A stretch of 64,000 nucleotides of DNA from Elysia marginata (taxonomy: Eukaryota; Mollusca; Gastropoda; Plakobranchidae), in NCBI GenBank assembly GCA_019649035.1, contig BMAT01004631.1, forward strand, positions 6,172 through 70,171, written 5' to 3'. The notes under the pieces were generated by a model that was not told where the DNA came from, searched no databases, and saw only the letters and a program-made list of their open reading frames with translations. Made by a program: the position numbers and the translations under genes. Of the stretch, positions 49,403 through 58,792 are shown one piece after another (position 1 is the first letter of the stretch; each line of letters starts with the position of its first letter).

Positions 49403-50758
49403 ATGATTTTACCGATACTCAAAAATCTTAAATTCCGAGAACCATTATTACTTCTGATGGCCTGTATTGTATTGGCAATGCTCGCCACCCATTTAGTTCC
49501 ATCAGGTACTTTTGAAAGGGTTATAGATATAGTTTCGGGGGAGCAGATTGCTGTGGCAGGGTCATTTAAACCTGTAGAGTCAAATCCGGTTGGTTTTTTT
49601 GATATGCTAGTTTCTATTCCTAGGGGGATGCAACAGGCAAGCGATATTATTTTCTTTGTATTTTTGGTTGGAGGGGCTTTTTTTATTATTAACAAAACAG
49701 GCGTATTCAATACTTTGGTAGAATATTGCGTTTGCAAATTGGGGGGCAAAAAAATGCTTGTAGTCCCTGCATGTATTCTATTATTTTCGGGTTTAGGTGC
49801 TATTCAAAATTTTCAAGAGGAAATTATTCCACTTGTACCAGTGCTTTTATTACTCTGTAAACGACTGGGGTTTAATAACCTTACAGCAGTAGCTTTAAGT
49901 ATTGGTGCGGCAGTTGTTGGGGCAGCATTTAGCCCGATAAATCCTTTTCAGGTAGGAATAGCTCAGAAAGTAGCAGGTATTGAGCTATTATCTGGGGCTG
50001 TTTTTAGAAGTGTTTTTCTTGTGATCGCTATCATTATTTATATTTGGATGGTTTATAGATACACAAAAAAAAATAAAAAAGATACTGATCTTAAAGAAAC
50101 CATTAAAGACATTCATTTTTCAAATTCACACAGAGCAATTATTTTTATACTTATAGTCATGTTTCCCACTTTGGTAATAGGTGTATCAAAATGGAACTGG
50201 GGTTTTGATCAAATGGCGACTATGTTTTTTCTATCGGGAATTGTCTCAGGGCTTATCGGAGGGTTAAAAATTTCAGGCACCATCGATGCCCTTATTAATG
50301 GGGTTAAGGATATGGCTTATGCGTGCTTACTTATAGGGTTTTCAAGAGCGATATTAATAGTTTTAGAAGAGGGTAAAATTTTAGATTCGTTGGTCAATGG
50401 GATGTTTACCGCTATCTCTCAATTACCAAGTCAAGTATCTTTGGCAGGTATAACTATTGTCCAATCAATTATTCACTTTCCCTTACCGAGTGTGAGCGGA
50501 CAGGGAGTGCTTGTTATGCCTCTTTTAGTATCATTGGCAGACATTATGAGTGTTTCAAGGCAGTTAATGGTTTTTTGTTATCAATATGGTGCCGGTTTAG
50601 CAGAACTAATCGCTCCAACAAATGGAGTAATTATGGCAATTTTAGTAGCTTGTAAAGTGTCTTTTGGACAATGGTTGAAATTTGCTATTAAAGTTTATGG
50701 GGGATTAATTTTTTTAGGACTTATAGCCATATATATAGCTCAAATTACAGGTGTTTAA
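49403..50758 (+). CDS. YfcC-family membrane transporter
   Basis: 451-residue membrane protein with about 12 hydrophobic segments, of the YfcC/DcuC-like ion-transporter group often linked to amino acid or dicarboxylate uptake. Stretches seen: FREPLLLLMACIVLAMLATHLVPSG at the start (quoted partly), GAIQNFQEEIIPLVPVLL, GAAVVGAAFSPINPFQVGIA, and HFPLPSVSGQGVLVMPLL. It starts 27 bp after the OCD gene and ends 21 bp before the dehydratase gene, so it probably imports their substrate. Confidence 0.85.
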   Translation: MILPILKNLKFREPLLLLMACIVLAMLATHLVPSGTFERVIDIVSGEQIAVAGSFKPVESNPVGFFDMLVSIPRGMQQASDIIFFVFLVGGAFFIINKTGVFNTLVEYCVCKLGGKKMLVVPACILLFSGLGAIQNFQEEIIPLVPVLLLLCKRLGFNNLTAVALSIGAAVVGAAFSPINPFQVGIAQKVAGIELLSGAVFRSVFLVIAIIIYIWMVYRYTKKNKKDTDLKETIKDIHFSNSHRAIIFILIVMFPTLVIGVSKWNWGFDQMATMFFLSGIVSGLIGGLKISGTIDALINGVKDMAYACLLIGFSRAILIVLEEGKILDSLVNGMFTAISQLPSQVSLAGITIVQSIIHFPLPSVSGQGVLVMPLLVSLADIMSVSRQLMVFCYQYGAGLAELIAPTNGVIMAILVACKVSFGQWLKFAIKVYGGLIFLGLIAIYIAQITGV

Positions 50759-50779
50759 TAGAGTAAAAGAAATTAGAAA

Positions 50780-51775
50780 ATGCTAGATTTAGAAGAGATT
50801 ACAATTGAAAAAATATATAAAGCACAAGAGCGAATTTCATCTATAATAAACCAAACTCCTATTCTAAAGTCTAATCACCTATCTGCAAGACTAGGAAAAA
50901 ATGTGTTTCTAAAACTAGAAAATTTACAACCCACAGGTGCTTTTAAATTACGTGGTGCAGCAAATTCCATTTTAAGCCTTACAGAATCTGAGAAAAAAAG
51001 AGGGGTTATTACAATATCTACTGGTAATCATGGAAAAGCAGTTGCTTATGTAGGGAAACAACTGGGCGTTAAAACCGTTGTCTGTGTTTCGGAACTTGTG
51101 CCACAAGTAAAAATAGATGCCATAAAAACCTTAGGGGCCAGGGTGGTTATAGCAGGGAAGAACCAAGAAGAAGCTACAAATACCTCTATGGAAATGGGGA
51201 AAAAGGAGGGGCTTCGCTTTATTTCTGCTTATGATGACCCGGATGTTATTGCAGGGCAGGGAACTATAATGCTGGAAATATTAAAACAGCAACCCAAAAC
51301 AGATACCTTAATCGCACCTGTGAGTGGTGGTGGGCTGATGGGGGGCATGTCATTTGTAGCAAAGACAATCAATCCCGATATTAAAATAATCGGTGTAACA
51401 AATGATAGAGAACCTGCTATTTATAGAAGTATAAAGGCAGGACACATTGTTCAGGTAGATGAGTTTGAAAGTCTAGCAGATGCTATTACTGGACCTATAT
51501 CAAATGATAATCAATACACATTTAAACTTTGTAATGCCTATATTGATGAGCTGTTACTAATTTCTGAAAAACAAATAGCGCAGGCAATGGTGTATGCACT
51601 ACTGAAAGAAAAGCAAGTCCTGGAAGGAGGTGGTGCTGTATCCATAGGCTTGCTTTTAGACAAGAGGATACCAAAACTTTTGGGAGATAGTGTAGTAGCT
51701 GTTTGTTCTGGAAATAGTGTAGATATAAACCTATTATTATCTCTAGTAGAGAAATATAAACATGAAATAAGTTAA
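50780..51775 (+). CDS. PLP-dependent threonine/hydroxyaspartate dehydratase
   Basis: Fold-type II PLP enzyme, 331 residues, without the C-terminal ACT regulatory domain of biosynthetic IlvA. The PLP lysine is in GAFKLRGAAN, the substrate loop is STGNHGKAVAYVGK, and the phosphate-binding glycine loop is VSGGGLMGG. Short enzymes of this type include catabolic threonine dehydratase, hydroxyectoine EutB and beta-hydroxyaspartate dehydratase BhcB. Pairing with an OCD-family reductase matches EutB/EutC and BhcB/BhcD. Confidence 0.9.
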   Translation: MLDLEEITIEKIYKAQERISSIINQTPILKSNHLSARLGKNVFLKLENLQPTGAFKLRGAANSILSLTESEKKRGVITISTGNHGKAVAYVGKQLGVKTVVCVSELVPQVKIDAIKTLGARVVIAGKNQEEATNTSMEMGKKEGLRFISAYDDPDVIAGQGTIMLEILKQQPKTDTLIAPVSGGGLMGGMSFVAKTINPDIKIIGVTNDREPAIYRSIKAGHIVQVDEFESLADAITGPISNDNQYTFKLCNAYIDELLLISEKQIAQAMVYALLKEKQVLEGGGAVSIGLLLDKRIPKLLGDSVVAVCSGNSVDINLLLSLVEKYKHEIS

Positions 51776-51874
51776 AATGAATCTAGACCAGCTAAAAAAT
51801 TTTCATAGTATTTGCAACACTTACTAATTAAACTTAAATTGAGAGAAAATACTATTTCTGAGAAATAAAATTAT

Positions 51875-52822
51875 GTGCTCTTTAGAGTGGTAGGAGAAGT
51901 TTACAAAACTACCGGAAGCAATTACCTTGTGAAAACAACTCTTGGGGAGTTTTTGGAATGTGCCATAAAGGGAAAGTTAAGGCTCTCTGATATCAAGAGT
52001 ACGAATCCCGTTGCCATAGGCGATAGGGTAGTGTATGAATTAGTAGGAGGGGGAGATATTACTCGTGGTGTTATAAAAGAAGTCATCAAGAGGAAAAACT
52101 ATATCATAAGAAAATCTGTAAACCTTTCCAAAAAGATTCAAATTATTGCATCTAATATAGATATTGCTTTTTTGGTGGTGTCACTCTATAAACCTCCAAC
52201 CACAACTACTTTTATAGACAGGTTTTTGCTCACCACTAAATCTTTTGGGATTAGATCTGTATTACTTTTCAATAAAATAGATATTTACAAAAGTGAGCAT
52301 TTGCGAGAGATGGAGGGTTTAAAAAAAATCTATCAATCTTTGGGCTATGATTGCCTTTCTATATCTGCGACCGAATTAATTGGGTTTGATTTACTCAAGG
52401 AAAAAATGAAAGACAAAATAAGTGTATTCTCTGGTCATTCTGGCGTAGGAAAGACTACTTTGATAAATGTCATAAACCCCAAACTACAACTAAAAACGGC
52501 TACTGTTTCAAAACAGTATGAATTGGGGCAACATACCACTACTTTTGCAGCACGCTTTGACTTGGACTTCGGAGGAAGCATTATAGATACACCTGGGATA
52601 AAAGGCTTAGGAGTTGTAGAAATAGAGCGAGGTGAGGTCGCTAAGTATTTCAAAGAGTTTGCGAGGCTTAGCACTTCTTGTAAATTTTACAATTGTATTC
52701 ACCTAGACGAACCAAAATGTGCTGTTAAAGAAGCCCTTGAAAGGGGAGAGGTCGCTAAAAGTCGTTACGATAGCTATTTACAAATTATCTCCAACGAAGA
52801 ATATCGATATCGCACCAGTTAA
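51875..52822 (+). CDS. rsgA: Ribosome small subunit-dependent GTPase A
   Basis: Circularly permuted GTPase assisting 30S maturation. Order: OB fold (1-70), G4 NKIDIYK, G5 SAT, G1 GHSGVGKTTLIN, G3 DTPGIKG, then the zinc knuckle CKFYNCIHLDEPKC. It starts with GTG at 51875 or, equally well, GTG at 51887 (VGEVYKTTGS); the ATG at 51873 is out of frame. 3' end faces trkH with 14 bp between stops. Confidence 0.96.
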   Translation: MLFRVVGEVYKTTGSNYLVKTTLGEFLECAIKGKLRLSDIKSTNPVAIGDRVVYELVGGGDITRGVIKEVIKRKNYIIRKSVNLSKKIQIIASNIDIAFLVVSLYKPPTTTTFIDRFLLTTKSFGIRSVLLFNKIDIYKSEHLREMEGLKKIYQSLGYDCLSISATELIGFDLLKEKMKDKISVFSGHSGVGKTTLINVINPKLQLKTATVSKQYELGQHTTTFAARFDLDFGGSIIDTPGIKGLGVVEIERGEVAKYFKEFARLSTSCKFYNCIHLDEPKCAVKEALERGEVAKSRYDSYLQIISNEEYRYRTS

Positions 52823-52836
52823 GAAGCCCAAGGCGT

Positions 52837-54333
52837 CTAATCCTTCCAAAAGAAAGGGGCAAAAAGTATGATGATTGTAAAAAACTCTAGCCTTCCCAAT
52901 AACATTATAATTAGGCAGACCCATTTTCCGAGTGTGGGAAAGTCTGAAAAATTTGCAAGGGGATTTAAGTCCCCTAAAGCCGGTCCTATATTCCCCATAC
53001 TGGAAATGGAGGCTCCCAATGCTGTTTCAAAATCAACGGGAATAGCCCCCAAAATGAGCGAACTCATTATAAAGGCAAGCATATAGACGGCAAAAAATGC
53101 AAGGATATGGTATACAATCTTTTTCTCAATAGGTCTGCCATTATACCTCAGGATAATGATAGCATTACCATAAAACAATTTTTTGAGCTCTAAAAAGATA
53201 CTTTTTATTAAAACCACATGACGCACAATTTTTATCCCTCCGGAAGTGGATCCAGCAGATGCTCCCAAGAACATAAGAGCAAAAAATAAAATCTTTAAAA
53301 ATGGTGTCCAATGGGTAAAGTCTGCCGTTACAAAACCCGTAGTAGTCATAACCGCCAATGTCTGAAAAAGAGAGTGCCTAAAGGCATTTTCCATCGGCAC
53401 TTCAGATAGCTCCTTATCAAAGGCAGAGTAGGGGACATCTTTGACATTTAGAAATAGAACTATTGTAGTGAGGAGTGTAAAAATAATGATAAAAGTAAGG
53501 TACCATTTAAATTCTTCATTTTTGAAGACACTCTTAATTCCCTTTTTTATCATAAAGTAGGGCAAGATGAAGTTTGTACCTCCCAAAAACATAAATACAA
53601 TGACAATATATTGAATCAAAGGGTTATCATTCCAAAAGCCGATACTACTATTTTTGGTAGAAAATCCACCTGTAGAGATTGTCGCCATAGAATGGTTGAT
53701 AGCATCGAAAAGAGACATTCCTGATAGCCAGAGGCAAAGGCTCTCCAAGGCGGTGTAAACAATGTAGATGATCCATAATTTTTTGGCTGTATCTGTTATT
53801 TTCGGGTGGAGTTTATCAGTGTTGGGACCAGGTGTTTCAGCTAGGAATAGTTGCATACCACCTATTCCCAAAAGGGGGAAAACAGCTATTGTCAAGACTA
53901 TAATTCCCATGCCTCCTATCCAGTGTGTGAGGCTTCTCCAAAGTAAAATCCCCTTGGGAAGTGCCTCTACATCGTTAAATACCGTTGAACCTGTGGTAGT
54001 GTAGCCCGATATGGTTTCAAAAAATGCATCAGTAAAGGTGTACAGACTACCTGTTACCAGATACGGAAGCGTTGCAAAAGTGGCCATTACCAACCATCCG
54101 AGGGTAACTATTATGTAGCTTTCACTTTTTCCTATATTTTTGTTGTAGTTTTTTGTAAATAGTATCATCATACCCCCTGAAAGGATAGTAATAAGGCTAC
54201 TCAAGATTATTTTGCCTGAAATATACTCATCTAAAAGGTAGCTTGTCAGCCCCGCAACAAGCATAAACCCACCATTTATAGAGACCAAAATTCCCAAGAG
54301 GAAACAGATGATTTTGAAGTTTACTTTTTTCAT
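52837..54333 (-). CDS. trkH: Potassium uptake protein TrkH
   Basis: Membrane subunit of the Trk potassium system, 498 residues, with four membrane-pore-membrane repeats. Selectivity-filter regions are visible as TTGSTVF near residue 116, STGGFST near 221, TTTGFVT near 341 and SMGNIGP near 449. Translated with TrkA, whose stop is 17 bp upstream. Confidence 0.96.
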   Translation of the reverse strand: MKKVNFKIICFLLGILVSINGGFMLVAGLTSYLLDEYISGKIILSSLITILSGGMMILFTKNYNKNIGKSESYIIVTLGWLVMATFATLPYLVTGSLYTFTDAFFETISGYTTTGSTVFNDVEALPKGILLWRSLTHWIGGMGIIVLTIAVFPLLGIGGMQLFLAETPGPNTDKLHPKITDTAKKLWIIYIVYTALESLCLWLSGMSLFDAINHSMATISTGGFSTKNSSIGFWNDNPLIQYIVIVFMFLGGTNFILPYFMIKKGIKSVFKNEEFKWYLTFIIIFTLLTTIVLFLNVKDVPYSAFDKELSEVPMENAFRHSLFQTLAVMTTTGFVTADFTHWTPFLKILFFALMFLGASAGSTSGGIKIVRHVVLIKSIFLELKKLFYGNAIIILRYNGRPIEKKIVYHILAFFAVYMLAFIMSSLILGAIPVDFETALGASISSMGNIGPALGDLNPLANFSDFPTLGKWVCLIIMLLGRLEFFTIIILFAPFFWKD

Positions 54334-54350
54334 CTAAAAGGGTAGGGGGG

Positions 54351-55715
54351 TTAATGAAACAAACTTTCCATTTTGGAGATGGCCTCGGGGAGGCAACAGG
54401 TAACCACTTTGTCCCCCTCTTTTATTTCAAAGTCTCCGGAGGGAACCAACCCTCTTTTCTCTCTTACCACACCTCCTATTACTGCTGAACGAGGCATATC
54501 GAAGTCTTTTACCTTTTTACCGTTTATAAGAGATCCGTTTTTCACCTCAAACTCTAATATTTCTGCATCTGTATTACTAAGGCTTGTTAATGCCAAAACA
54601 TGACCCTTTCTTACATGGCGAAAAATACTGTCGGCGGCTAAGATTTTTTTGTTGATAAGCGTGTCTATGCCGATAGCGTTTGACAATTGAAAATAATCTA
54701 CATTTTCTACTAGAGCAATTGTTTTCTTCACTCCTTTTTGCTTTGCCATAAGGCAAGACATAATGTTGGTCTCTGAATTTCCGGTAACGGCTATAAAGGC
54801 ATCTGCATCTGAAATACCTTCTTCTTTTAAAAGTTCCAAACTACTACCGTCACCGTTTATGACCAAGACTTCTCTCAATCTCTCGGCAAGGTGTTGCGCC
54901 TTTTTTTTTTCTTTTTCTATAAGCTTTACCGAAAACTTTCCCATTCCTAAATCTTTACTCGCCTTCCTTCCTATTCTGCTACCTCCCAAGATAAGTACAT
55001 TTTTGATCCCCTGCTTGTCTTTTCTTAACATCATATATATTTCTTCACATCTGTCTTTTGGGACTATCAAATAGACCAAATCCCCCTCTTCAAATGTTGT
55101 ATTGCCCCTTGGGATAACGGTATACTGCGTCCCTTTTCTCAAAATGGCTATACAGGTAAATGGCTGTTTGGTGTATTTAGAAGAAAATTCTTTTACGGAA
55201 TTGCTAACAAGAGGCGACTTTTTGTCCAAGAGTACCCCCATCATCACCAAGGCCCCTTTTTCAAATTCAAATACATCACTGAGGGCATAGCGATTCAAAA
55301 GCATTTTTATTTCTGAAACGGCTAGCTCTTCGGGAGAGATAATTTCGTCAATTCCAAATGTAGCGAAATCTACTCCGTTATTGCTTCTTTTATTAATGCT
55401 ATTTACATATTCATGGTTAGAAACCCTTGCTATAGTCCTTTTACAACCCAATTGTTTGGAAATAAGGCATAGCAGTAAGTTGGCCTCTTGCGATGAGGTT
55501 ACCGCGATGACCATATCAGAGTCCTGAACTTCGGCTTCTTTTAAGACTGATATGGAAGTAGCATCACCTTTTACAACCCTTATATCCAGGTGTGTAGAGG
55601 CATAGTCCAAATGCTCTCCATTTTCATCTATAAGGGTAGTAGATTGCGACTCATTGGAAAGTAGCCTTGCGATATGAATACCTACTTCACCGGCACCAGC
55701 TATGACAATTTTCAT
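54351..55715 (-). CDS. trkA: Trk potassium system NAD-binding subunit TrkA
   Basis: Cytoplasmic gating subunit with two TrkA-N/TrkA-C pairs (454 residues). The first Rossmann loop is IAGAGEVGIHIARLL, the second LILGGSRIGRKASKDL. The ATG at 55715 (MKIVIAG) is preferred over a GTG two codons upstream. First gene of the trkA-trkH operon. Confidence 0.96.
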   Translation of the reverse strand: MKIVIAGAGEVGIHIARLLSNESQSTTLIDENGEHLDYASTHLDIRVVKGDATSISVLKEAEVQDSDMVIAVTSSQEANLLLCLISKQLGCKRTIARVSNHEYVNSINKRSNNGVDFATFGIDEIISPEELAVSEIKMLLNRYALSDVFEFEKGALVMMGVLLDKKSPLVSNSVKEFSSKYTKQPFTCIAILRKGTQYTVIPRGNTTFEEGDLVYLIVPKDRCEEIYMMLRKDKQGIKNVLILGGSRIGRKASKDLGMGKFSVKLIEKEKKKAQHLAERLREVLVINGDGSSLELLKEEGISDADAFIAVTGNSETNIMSCLMAKQKGVKKTIALVENVDYFQLSNAIGIDTLINKKILAADSIFRHVRKGHVLALTSLSNTDAEILEFEVKNGSLINGKKVKDFDMPRSAVIGGVVREKRGLVPSGDFEIKEGDKVVTCCLPEAISKMESLFH

Positions 55716-55720
55716 ACGCA

Positions 55721-55728
55721 CAAAGGTA
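55721..55728 (-). promoter_or_regulatory. -7 promoter element candidate for trkAH
   Basis: Minus-strand TACCTTTG fits TAnnTTTG but lies only 6 nt from the chosen ATG, so the transcript would be almost leaderless. No TTG at -33. Confidence 0.3.
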
Positions 55729-55754
55729 AAAAATAACTCCTCTCATTACCCTAT

Positions 55755-55772
55755 TTTTGATTTAAATCAAAA
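55755..55772. promoter_or_regulatory. Perfect 18-bp palindrome in the divergent trkA/TonB-receptor spacer
   Basis: TTTTGATTTAAATCAAAA is its own reverse complement. It lies 27 bp from the trkA -7 element and 37 bp upstream of the receptor's -33 box, a likely binding site for a dimeric regulator. A/T-rich composition makes chance palindromes commoner, so confidence is modest. Confidence 0.35.
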
Positions 55773-55808
55773 TTACCACATTAATTTTTAGAATTAACAT
55801 AAAGTTTC

Positions 55809-55838
55809 TTGCTTTTTAATATCTATAATATACATTTG
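55809..55838 (+). promoter_or_regulatory. Promoter of the TonB receptor/racemase-lipoprotein operon
   Basis: TTG at 55809-55811, 19-bp spacer, TACATTTG at 55831-55838: the best promoter match in the window. ATG of the receptor follows 26 bp later. Confidence 0.6.
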
Positions 55839-55864
55839 CAAAAACTTAATGTTATAATTAATTT

Positions 55865-58789
55865 ATGATTATGGATAGATATTATAAAAAATCAATAATT
55901 TACATTATGATTATGCTTTTTTCTGTGATGACGGTAAGAGCACAATCTTCGGTTTCGGGTGTCGTAACTGACGAAAATGGGAAAGCTCTATTTGGGGTTT
56001 CAGTTGTCGAAAAAGGCACATCCAAAGGCACTCAAACAGATGCTGAGGGGAGCTACACTATTTCTGCAGATCAGGGAAGTGTTCTTGTTTTTTCTTATGT
56101 AGGCTATGAGAAAAAGGAGGTTAGAGTTACTGAAAACCGACTAGATGTAAATTTAAAGCCCGATGATGTATCGCTTAGTGAGGTGATTGTTGTAGGCTCT
56201 AGGAATCGCGAGCGTACCATTGCAGATTCGCCTGTTCCTGTAGATGTTATTGATGTCCAGACAATTAATAAGGTATCTCCTCAGATTAATCTAAACCAAC
56301 TACTCAATATAGTAGCACCGTCTTTTAACTCCAGTACGCAAACAAATGCTGATGGTACAGACCATATTGATCCGGCTTCTCTGCGTGGTTTAGGTCCCGA
56401 TCAGGTCTTGGTACTCATTAATGGTAAGCGTAGACATACCTCTTCATTGGTTAATGTTAACGGTACTTTTGGACGGGGTAATGTAGGTACAGACCTCAAC
56501 GCTATTCCTATGGCTGCTATTAAAAGGGTAGAGGTTTTGAGAGATGGGGCCGCGGCTCAGTATGGTTCTGACGCTATCGCGGGCGTTATTAATATTGTAT
56601 TAAAGACAAGCACTAATAAACTCACTGTGCAGGCTACCGCCGGGACACAAGCATCAAAAAATTCAAATAACCAAACAGGAGGCTTTGACGGAGAAAAGGG
56701 GAATGTGAATCTCAACTATGGGATACCTTTGGGAAATAAAGGAGGATATATAAATTTTACCGGAGATTTTGACTACCGGTCAGATTTCAATAGGATGAAA
56801 GAATACGAAAATCAAATATTTAGTGCTTATAATGCTGTAGAATGGAGTGCACATAAAGACGGATATGACATTAATGGGTTGTTTACTGATTTTGAGAATA
56901 TTAAAAAATATGCGGGAAAAGTAGATTATTTTGATCATGAAAAGAAAGAAAAAATTGCTCTATCTAGCAAAATTGAAGATTTGCAAGAATATTTGAAAAA
57001 AGATGTTACAAATGATGAATTAAAAAGAAGAGGTTTAGAGCGTTCCGACTTCAATATGCGTATTGGGCAATCTGCTTTGAGAAGTGGTCGTTTTTTTATG
57101 AATTTCTCTTTGCCGGTAGATGATAACGGCACCGAGCTATATGCCTTTGGAGGGATGAGTACACGTCGCGGTAATGCCGGGGCCTTTTATAGATTACCTT
57201 TTCAGGCGAGGACTTATACGCCTATGTATATCAATGGTTTTTTACCAGAAATTGATGCAAAGATAAAAGACCAATCTTTGGCGGTTGGGATAAGAGGAAA
57301 TTTAAAGGGTTGGAATGCAGATTTTAGTAATGTCTATGGCAAAAACTCCTTTTTGTATGAAAGACCAAATTCCTCTAACGCCTCTATGCTTAACAAATCA
57401 CCTAGATATTTTGATGCTGGAGGATTTGCTTTTACACAAAACACTACGGCATTTGATTTGAGTAGGAATTTTCATAATGTATTCAAGAGTATGAATATCG
57501 CTTTTGGAGTGGTACATAGATTTGAACAGTACGAGATTATAGCTGGAGAAGAAAGCTCATATGCAAAATATGATAAAGATGGTTTCGTCATAAAAAATCC
57601 AGATACACAACATGCCCCCAAGGATTTCTTTGGTCATGAGCGTCCTGCTGGTTCTCAAGGGCTTTCTGGTTTTTCAAAGGATAATGCACTGTCTAGAGAA
57701 CGAAGTAATATAGGCTTGTATTTTGATACGGAGGTAGATTTTACGGATAAATTCTTAACCAGTTTTGCTACGCGTTTTGAAAATTATTCAGATTTTGGCT
57801 CTACCATCAACTTTAAAATTGCCAGTAGGTATAAATTGTTCAAAAATCTAAACCTAAGGGTAGCCGCAAATACAGGGTTTCGAGCGCCTTCGTTACATCA
57901 ATTGTACTATAACACAACTTCGACTTTCTTTGAAAATGGTAAAATTAAAATAAAAGGTATATTTCCTAACGATAGTAGGGCAGCCAAAGCACTTGGAATC
58001 CCTAAACTAAAACAAGAAGAGTCAAAAAGTGTGAGTCTAGGCATTACAACAAAAATTCCATCTTTGAATCTCAAAATTACAGCTGATGCTTTCTTTGTTA
58101 ATATTGCCAATAGAGTCGTATATACAGGTACATTTGGAAATAAAAATAAAAATAAAGAAATGGAGCGGGCACTGATACAAGCTAATGCTAAGCAGGCCGC
58201 TTTCTTTACCAATGCCATAGACACAGATACTAAAGGCATAGAGTTTGTACTGTCTCACAAACTGCCTCTGGGTAGAAACTCGCTACTGGGGACAGAGCTT
58301 TCCGGAACATTTGTAAAAACAGAAAGGGTAGGCGATATACACGCTTCTGAACTGCTGAAAAAAGCAGAACTTACTAATACATATTTTGATGAAATGAGTA
58401 GGATCTATTTAGAGAGAACGCTACCTAGGTCTAAAGTGGTGTTGAATAATAATCTGAAAATAGATAAAATTAATATGCTCATTAGAAATGTATATTTTGG
58501 TGAAACCCAAGAAGCTACTAATGAAAAGCCCCAACAGCAAGTGTTTAGTCCAAAGATTGTGACGGATTTATCAATTAGTTATATGCTTACAAAAGCACTC
58601 ACAATGACTGTGGGAAGTAATAATATTTTTGATACCTATCCTGATAGGTATGTTTTAGGAGATACTGACCCTATTAAAGAGGGTATACAAACTAATAGAA
58701 GTGGCGGGCGGTTTGACTTTCCTAGGAGATCTCCACAAGTTGGTATAGGAGGTAGATATGTTTTTGCCAGACTATCATTTAATTTTTAA
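55865..58789 (+). CDS. TonB-dependent outer-membrane receptor 3 (non-SusC type)
   Basis: 974-residue TonB-dependent receptor with signal peptide ending near VRAQ-S, carboxypeptidase-D-like extension (about 28-105), TonB box SEVIVVGSRN, and a plug with PVPVDVIDVQTI, DPASLRGLGPDQVLVLINGKR and VEVLRDGAAAQYGSDAIAGVINIVLK (quoted partly). The plug type is that of siderophore/vitamin/small-molecule receptors rather than SusC, and no SusD gene follows. The next gene, 3 bp on, is a racemase-fold lipoprotein. The extension is almost the same as in SusC 2. Substrate is unknown; a small amino-acid-derived molecule is my guess from the partner gene. ATG at 55871 is an equally possible start. Confidence 0.92.
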   Translation: MIMDRYYKKSIIYIMIMLFSVMTVRAQSSVSGVVTDENGKALFGVSVVEKGTSKGTQTDAEGSYTISADQGSVLVFSYVGYEKKEVRVTENRLDVNLKPDDVSLSEVIVVGSRNRERTIADSPVPVDVIDVQTINKVSPQINLNQLLNIVAPSFNSSTQTNADGTDHIDPASLRGLGPDQVLVLINGKRRHTSSLVNVNGTFGRGNVGTDLNAIPMAAIKRVEVLRDGAAAQYGSDAIAGVINIVLKTSTNKLTVQATAGTQASKNSNNQTGGFDGEKGNVNLNYGIPLGNKGGYINFTGDFDYRSDFNRMKEYENQIFSAYNAVEWSAHKDGYDINGLFTDFENIKKYAGKVDYFDHEKKEKIALSSKIEDLQEYLKKDVTNDELKRRGLERSDFNMRIGQSALRSGRFFMNFSLPVDDNGTELYAFGGMSTRRGNAGAFYRLPFQARTYTPMYINGFLPEIDAKIKDQSLAVGIRGNLKGWNADFSNVYGKNSFLYERPNSSNASMLNKSPRYFDAGGFAFTQNTTAFDLSRNFHNVFKSMNIAFGVVHRFEQYEIIAGEESSYAKYDKDGFVIKNPDTQHAPKDFFGHERPAGSQGLSGFSKDNALSRERSNIGLYFDTEVDFTDKFLTSFATRFENYSDFGSTINFKIASRYKLFKNLNLRVAANTGFRAPSLHQLYYNTTSTFFENGKIKIKGIFPNDSRAAKALGIPKLKQEESKSVSLGITTKIPSLNLKITADAFFVNIANRVVYTGTFGNKNKNKEMERALIQANAKQAAFFTNAIDTDTKGIEFVLSHKLPLGRNSLLGTELSGTFVKTERVGDIHASELLKKAELTNTYFDEMSRIYLERTLPRSKVVLNNNLKIDKINMLIRNVYFGETQEATNEKPQQQVFSPKIVTDLSISYMLTKALTMTVGSNNIFDTYPDRYVLGDTDPIKEGIQTNRSGGRFDFPRRSPQVGIGGRYVFARLSFNF

Positions 58790-58792
58790 AAA

